Part shown: positions 15,110-18,664 of the stretch, piece after piece | Numbering within the stretch: position 1 is the first letter of the stretch | Layout: every line of letters begins with the position of its first letter | Assembly (NCBI GenBank): GCA_046484325.1 | Contig: JAWOJB010000038.1 | Coordinates: 1 to 18,664, forward strand | Direction of reading: 5' to 3' | DNA: 18,664 nucleotides | Source: JAWOJB01 sp046484325 | GTDB taxonomy: Bacteria > Actinomycetota > Acidimicrobiia > Spongiisociales > ZC4RG35 | Program-made: the position numbers and the translations under genes | The notes under the pieces: model-generated | The model's input: the letters and a program-made list of their open reading frames with translations, nothing else | Database searches by the model: none | Told to the model about the DNA's origin: nothing

Positions 15110-15830
15110 TCTGGCGCCCGGCGGCGGCGTGTCCCACGAATCCCGCCACCCACTCGTCGGCGGGCCTCGCCCGGATCTCCTCGAGGAGGCCCGCCTGGAC
15201 GATCCGGCCGGCTCGCATCACCGCCACCCGGTCGGCCACCGTCTCGGCCTCGGCGTGGTCGTGGGTGACGTAGATCGCCGTGGAGCCCCGTTGGCGCAGC
15301 AGGTCCCCGATCTCCTCGATGAGCCGTTCCCGCAGCGTGCGGTCCAGGGCGCCGATCGGCTCGTCGAGCATCACCAGCCGGGGGGCGGGCGCAAGGGTAC
15401 GGGCGAGCGCCACCCGCTGCTGCTCGCCTCCGCTGAGCGCGTCGACCCGGCGCCCGGCCACGTCCTCCAACCCCACCCAGGCCAGGGCCTCGGCCACCGT
15501 TCGGTCGACCTCGGCCTTCTCGAGCCCGAGCATCCGCAGCCCGAATCCGACGTTGCCCGACACCGTCTTGTGGGGAAACAGGGCATACCCCTGGAACATC
15601 AGCCCGAAGCGACGCTGGTGGACGGGGACGCCGGTGAGGTCGACGCCGTCCCAGTGCACGGTCCCGGCGTCGAGGGTCTCGAGCCCGGCGATGACCCGGA
15701 GGAGGGTGGACTTGCCGCATCCGGAGGGCCCCAGCACGGCCACCACCTCGCCGTCGGCCACGTCGAGCCAGGTCCCGTCGAGGGCGGCGGTCCCGTCGAA
15801 ACGCTTCACCGCACCGGACACGGCCAGCAT
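15087..15830 (-). CDS. thiQ: Thiamine ABC transporter ATPase
   Basis: This ATP-binding subunit of 247 residues energises thiamine uptake. It shows Walker A GPSGCGKST (about 34-42), the Q-loop MFQGYALFPHKTV, the signature LSGGEQQRVALART, Walker B LVMLDEPIGALD and the switch His in VTHDHAEAE. The domain is the short CysA/FbpC-type core without a long regulatory tail, as in ThiQ. The ATG start at 15830 overlaps the permease stop by one base (TGATG). The specific assignment to thiamine comes from the operon: the ThiB-like binding protein and TPP riboswitch upstream. On its own the protein would fit any iron, sulfate or polyamine importer of this group. Its stop lies inside the 3' end of tldE. Confidence 0.88.
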   Translation of the reverse strand: MLAVSGAVKRFDGTAALDGTWLDVADGEVVAVLGPSGCGKSTLLRVIAGLETLDAGTVHWDGVDLTGVPVHQRRFGLMFQGYALFPHKTVSGNVGFGLRMLGLEKAEVDRTVAEALAWVGLEDVAGRRVDALSGGEQQRVALARTLAPAPRLVMLDEPIGALDRTLRERLIEEIGDLLRQRGSTAIYVTHDHAEAETVADRVAVMRAGRIVQAGLLEEIRARPADEWVAGFVGHAAAGRQINPRPLP

Positions 15831-17410
15831 CAGAACCGTCCCAGCTCGCCGGCCCGGAGCCGGTCGATGGCCAGGACGAGCCCGGCCGTGGCGATCGCCA
15901 GGACCACTGCCATCGCCATCGCCGCCGAGAACGTCACCGCCCCCGGACGGCTCAACAACCGGTAGACGAGGAAGGGGATGGTGGTGGTGGCGGGGCGGGC
16001 GAGGAAGGCCGTCGCCCCGAACTCCCCCAGCGAGACGGCGGCGGCGAATCCCGCACCCACCGCCGCCGCCCGGGCGACGATCGGGAGGTCCACCTCCCGG
16101 AACACCCGGCGGGGAGAGGCTCCGAGGACGGCGGCCGCATCGCGCAGGTCCTGCCTGATCGAGCGCAGCAACGGCACGGTGGTGCGGACCACGAAGGGGA
16201 CGGCGACGAGGGCGTGGGCGAGGGGCACCAGCAGGAGCGATGCTCGCAGGTCGACTGGACGGTCGAGGGCCACCAGGAGGCCGAAGCCGATCGTTACCGC
16301 CGAGGTGCCCAGCGGCAGCATCAAGACGACGTCGAACCACTGCGACAGCCGCCCCCAGCCCCCGGCGACGACGAGAGCCGCAGCCAGCCCCACCGCGAGG
16401 GCGATCACCGTGGCCAGCAGGGCGAAGCCAAGCGAGTTGGCCACGGCATCGGCCGGGGTGACGGCCAGCGGGCCAGGCCGGGCCAGGTATCGCCAGCCGG
16501 CTCCGCCATCGGCGAACGAGCGAGAGACCAGCGCCACCAAGGGCGCACCGAGGAAGGCGGCGGTGCCGGTCACCGACATTGCCACCATCCAGCGCTCCGC
16601 CCCGGACGGCCGCCGGAGGGCAGTCTCCTCGGCGACAAGTCGGAGGCGGACGCTTGTCCGCTCTTGGTGACGTGAGTAGAGGGCCAGGGCCATCGACACG
16701 CCGACGAGTTGGAGCACGGCGAGGGCGCCGGCGGTGGGGAGATCGAGGAAGGTTACCGCCTGCTGGTAGATCTCGACCTCGATCGTCCGGTAGCGCAGGC
16801 CGCCCAGGATCAGGACCACGCCGAACGAGGTGAACGTGAAGAGGAACACGAGGGAGGCGGCGGCCAGGAGCGCCGGGCGCAGCAGCGGCAGGGTGACCTC
16901 CCGGAAGGCCCTCGCCGGCGAGGCCCCCAGGGTTCGGGCCGACTCGAGCAGCGTCGGGTCGATCCGCGACCAGAGGCCGCCCACGGTACGTACCACCACG
17001 GCGACGTTGAAGAACACGTGGGCCGCCAGGATCGCCCACAGCGTCCCGGCGACCCCGAGCGCCACGAAGGCGGTGCCAACGACCACCGTGGGAAGCACGA
17101 ACGGGACCACGACGAGGCCCTTCACGAGGCTGCGCCCGGGGAATCGGAACCGGGCGATCGCCCAGGTGATGGGTGCGGCGGCGGCGAGCGTGAGGATGGT
17201 GGAGAGCGTGGCCTGCCAGAGCGTGAACCACACCGATGCCCGCATGCGGGGGCTGGCGAGCACGTCGGCGAACCCGGCGAGGCCGTCCTCGCCCCCGAAC
17301 GCCAGGGCCAGGACGCGGATCATCGGGTAGACGAACAGGTACCCGAGGAACAGCACGGGCAGCGCGGCGATCGTCGCCCTCCGGGTCAGGGGAGCACGAT
17401 CCGGTTCCAC
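15830..17410 (-). CDS. thiP: Thiamine ABC transporter permease, two fused domains
   Basis: This inner-membrane permease of 526 residues has two homologous permease halves, the usual ThiP/FbpB arrangement. Each half has its own EAA loop: ESARTLGASPARAFREVTLPLLRPALLAA near residue 160-190, and DAAAVLGASPRRVFREVDLPIVARAAAVG near 425-455. About twelve hydrophobic segments are visible. I placed the start at GTG 17410 (VEPDRAPLTRRATIAALPVLFLGYLF). It overlaps the end of the thiB gene by 25 bases and puts a short charged leader before the first membrane helix. The open frame continues far upstream through thiB, but that part is an out-of-frame shadow. The exact start is uncertain, and GTG a few codons later is also possible. 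Confidence 0.87.
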   Translation of the reverse strand: MEPDRAPLTRRATIAALPVLFLGYLFVYPMIRVLALAFGGEDGLAGFADVLASPRMRASVWFTLWQATLSTILTLAAAAPITWAIARFRFPGRSLVKGLVVVPFVLPTVVVGTAFVALGVAGTLWAILAAHVFFNVAVVVRTVGGLWSRIDPTLLESARTLGASPARAFREVTLPLLRPALLAAASLVFLFTFTSFGVVLILGGLRYRTIEVEIYQQAVTFLDLPTAGALAVLQLVGVSMALALYSRHQERTSVRLRLVAEETALRRPSGAERWMVAMSVTGTAAFLGAPLVALVSRSFADGGAGWRYLARPGPLAVTPADAVANSLGFALLATVIALAVGLAAALVVAGGWGRLSQWFDVVLMLPLGTSAVTIGFGLLVALDRPVDLRASLLLVPLAHALVAVPFVVRTTVPLLRSIRQDLRDAAAVLGASPRRVFREVDLPIVARAAAVGAGFAAAVSLGEFGATAFLARPATTTIPFLVYRLLSRPGAVTFSAAMAMAVVLAIATAGLVLAIDRLRAGELGRF

Positions 17411-18426
17411 TCCTCGATCCATCGCTCGCGGTTGGCGTCGATCGCCTCGGGGTCGACGCCGGCCGGGTCGGGGGCGATCGAGGTGTGCTCGACGAACTCT
17501 GGGGGGAGGGTGGCCTCCGAGTTGGCCGGGAAGACGAACCAGGTGAGAGGGATGCCCTCCTGGAACTCCTGCGACAGCATGAAGTCGACGAGCCGCTCGG
17601 CGGCCTCTTGGTGCTCGGTTCCGGCGAGGATGCCGGCGAACTCGACCTGTCGATAGCAGCCGTCGAGGACGACGCCGGTGGGCGCCTCGTCGAGCGGCTC
17701 CTCGGCGAAGATCACCTCGGCGGGCGGCGACGAGGCGTAGGAGACGACGATCGGCCGGTCGCCTCCATACCGTGTGAAGGCGCCGTAGTAGGCGGCGTCC
17801 CAGTCGCCCGCCACGTTCACGTCGTTGGCGACCAGGCCCCGCCAGAACTCCTGCCACCCAGGCTCGCCGAAGCGGTCGATCGTGGCGAGCAGGAAGGCGA
17901 GGCCCGGCGACGAGGTCCCCGGGTTTTGCACGGCAAGGAGACCGAGATAGGCGGGATCGAGCAGGTCGTCGAGCGATGACGGGGGCTCGATCCCCGCCGC
18001 GGCCATGGCCGCCTTGTCGTAGTTGAGGCACACGTCGCCGAAGTCGATGGGGGTCACCCGGTGCTCCGGGTCGAGCTGCAGTTCGGCCGGGACCGTCTCG
18101 AGAAGGGGAGATCGGTATGGGACGAAGATGCCGGCGGTGAGGGCACGCGACAGGAAAGTGTCGTCGACCCCGAAGAGGACGTCGGCGACAGGGTTGTCCT
18201 TTGTGAGGATCGCCTGGTTCACGACCAGCCCGGCGTCGCCTCCTTGCAGGACGCGCACCTCGACACCGGTCTGGGCGGTGAACGAGGCGAAGGTCTCGTT
18301 GGATACCCCGCCCGCGAAGGAGTCGTGGGCGATGATCGTGAGGACCTCGGGGCCGGACGGAGTCCCCGGCGAACAGGCGGCCAGGGACAGCACGAGGGCG
18401 CCTACAGCGGTGGTGGCTCGGCGCAT
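17386..18426 (-). CDS. thiB: Thiamine-binding lipoprotein ThiB
   Basis: This extracytoplasmic binding protein of 346 residues delivers thiamine or its phosphates to the permease. The signal peptide ends in lipobox LAAC with Cys18. Family features seen are LTIIAHDSFA, ADVLFGVDDTFLSRAL, NPGTSSPGLAFLLATID, GGDRPIVVSYASSPPAEV, and the C-terminal FMLSQEFQEGIPLTWFVFPANSEATLPPEF. All match the ThiB lineage rather than iron-binding FbpA. ATG 18426 has GAGGAG a few bases upstream. It is the first gene of a thiB-thiP-thiQ operon, with overlaps to the permease. A TPP riboswitch in the leader indicates repression when thiamine pyrophosphate is plentiful. Confidence 0.94.
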   Translation of the reverse strand: MRRATTAVGALVLSLAACSPGTPSGPEVLTIIAHDSFAGGVSNETFASFTAQTGVEVRVLQGGDAGLVVNQAILTKDNPVADVLFGVDDTFLSRALTAGIFVPYRSPLLETVPAELQLDPEHRVTPIDFGDVCLNYDKAAMAAAGIEPPSSLDDLLDPAYLGLLAVQNPGTSSPGLAFLLATIDRFGEPGWQEFWRGLVANDVNVAGDWDAAYYGAFTRYGGDRPIVVSYASSPPAEVIFAEEPLDEAPTGVVLDGCYRQVEFAGILAGTEHQEAAERLVDFMLSQEFQEGIPLTWFVFPANSEATLPPEFVEHTSIAPDPAGVDPEAIDANRERWIEEWNRIVLP

Positions 18427-18455
18427 GTCGCTCCTCTCGTTGTTCCGTGGGAGCG
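18427..18455 (-). promoter_or_regulatory. Shine-Dalgarno-sequestering stem of the thiB leader
   Basis: On the minus strand CGCTCC (18455-18450) can pair with GGAGCG (18434-18429), which contains the ribosome binding site of thiB. In addition GTCGCTC at the 3' edge of the aptamer can pair with GAGCGAC next to the start codon. No T-tract terminator is visible, so control is probably at translation initiation. Confidence 0.5.
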
Positions 18456-18472
18456 GTGAGGGAAGGCCGAGC

Positions 18473-18562
18473 GACTCCCTGCGCCGGCATTACCCGGGTC
18501 AGGTTCGTACGGTCGGGGCCTCTGCAGGCCCCCTCTCAGCCCGGTTCCACCGAGCTCCCGTC
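18473..18562 (-). promoter_or_regulatory. TPP riboswitch (THI element)
   Basis: On the minus strand the leader contains the conserved landmarks of the thiamine pyrophosphate aptamer in order: GGGAGCTCGGTGGAACCGGG, then CTGAGAGG, a variable hairpin GGGGCCTGCAGAGGCCCC, CGAACCTGACCCGGGTAATG and CCGGCGCAGGGAGTC. CTGAGA binds the pyrimidine ring and the GGTAATGCC-like segment belongs to the pyrophosphate-binding helix. It lies 47 bases upstream of thiB, exactly where such control is expected for a thiamine transporter. Confidence 0.96.
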
Positions 18563-18568
18563 CCAGCC

Positions 18569-18574
18569 ATGATA
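18569..18574 (-). promoter_or_regulatory. Candidate -10 of the thiBPQ operon
   Basis: TATCAT on the minus strand lies seven bases before the riboswitch begins, so transcription would start almost at the first base of the aptamer. I see no convincing -35. Confidence 0.5.
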
Positions 18575-18613
18575 CCGCAGGTGGTGCTCGAGGGCCTTTC
18601 CCCGACCCAACCG

Positions 18614-18664
18614 TGGGCTCCAGACCACGGTGGGTGTGTTCTGCAACCCAGGGTTGGGGAACAC
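18614..18664. repeat. Palindromic sequences and second copy of the dispersed repeat
   Basis: Upstream of the thiamine promoter there is a small dyad (CCGTGG/CCACGG, 18611-18630 region). An imperfect 29-bp palindrome at 18636-18664 (GTGTTC, CAACCC, A, GGGTTG, GAACAC with two mismatched bases on each side) then runs to the window edge. Its last 20 bases are the exact reverse complement of 6376-6395. Confidence 0.65.

Noticed and set aside
15087..17231. Minus-strand open frame of 714 codons read as one protein
   Set aside because: Only the part from ATG 15830 encodes the ATPase. The upstream part is an out-of-frame Arg/Pro/Gly-rich reading of the permease gene.
15830..18490. Minus-strand open frame of 886 codons suggesting a fusion of binding protein and permease
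   Set aside because: The N-terminal part is an Arg/Pro-rich shadow of thiB in another frame, and the permease domain begins near 17410.

Overview
The window is GC-rich, densely packed DNA with actinobacterial features. These are OmpR-type two-component systems of mycobacterial MprAB type, several probable leaderless genes with TAnnnT -10 boxes 6-7 nt before the start codon, many GTG starts, and ATGA/GTGA stop-start overlaps. I lean towards an environmental Acidimicrobiia-like lineage, but the sequence alone does not prove it.

Layout. 1-715: a partial insertion-sequence end (probable transposase start on the minus strand), then about 640 bases of visibly less GC-rich DNA with no credible gene. 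716-906: a minus-strand tRNA-Asp/tRNA-Phe pair separated by a perfect 13-bp hairpin. 1055-2308: an APH-fold phosphotransferase. 2339-5283: an exported Ser/Asp-repeat protein, a membrane-anchored protein ending in 24 consecutive Asp, and a histidine kinase/response regulator pair. The kinase start codon lies inside the poly-Asp repeat of the preceding gene. 5291-6310 (minus): a zinc-binding MDR dehydrogenase of quinone-reductase type. 6401-8892 (minus): a polar amino acid ABC transporter. 8967-9365: a hotdog thioesterase. 9372-9536: a palindromic MITE-like element. 9637-10092: a small exported protein. 10185-12223 (minus): an MprA/MprB-like two-component system. 12333-15109: tldD and tldE/pmbA, divergent from that system. 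15087-18426 (minus): a thiamine ABC transporter (thiQ, thiP, thiB order on the + strand) preceded by a TPP riboswitch at 18473-18562.

The most interesting signal is a set of phased direct repeats. TCA, usually as CTCAc or CTCAt, recurs every 11 bp in four places: before the phosphotransferase (1007, 1018, 1029), before the Ser/Asp-repeat protein (2265, 2276, 2287, with an off-phase fourth at 2300), before the small exported protein (9544, 9555, 9566, 9577), and before the MprA-like regulator itself (12288, 12277, 12266, 12255 on the minus strand). Each array sits just upstream of a candidate -10 box. An 11-bp direct-repeat phase is what an OmpR-family regulator binds, so I infer an autoregulated envelope regulon. 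It would link the MprAB-like system to acidic or EF-hand-like exported proteins (possible divalent-cation binders), a phosphotransferase, and perhaps the divergent tldDE operon. The second two-component system, coupled to a poly-Asp membrane protein, fits the same extracytoplasmic cation or stress theme. That functional reading is inference.
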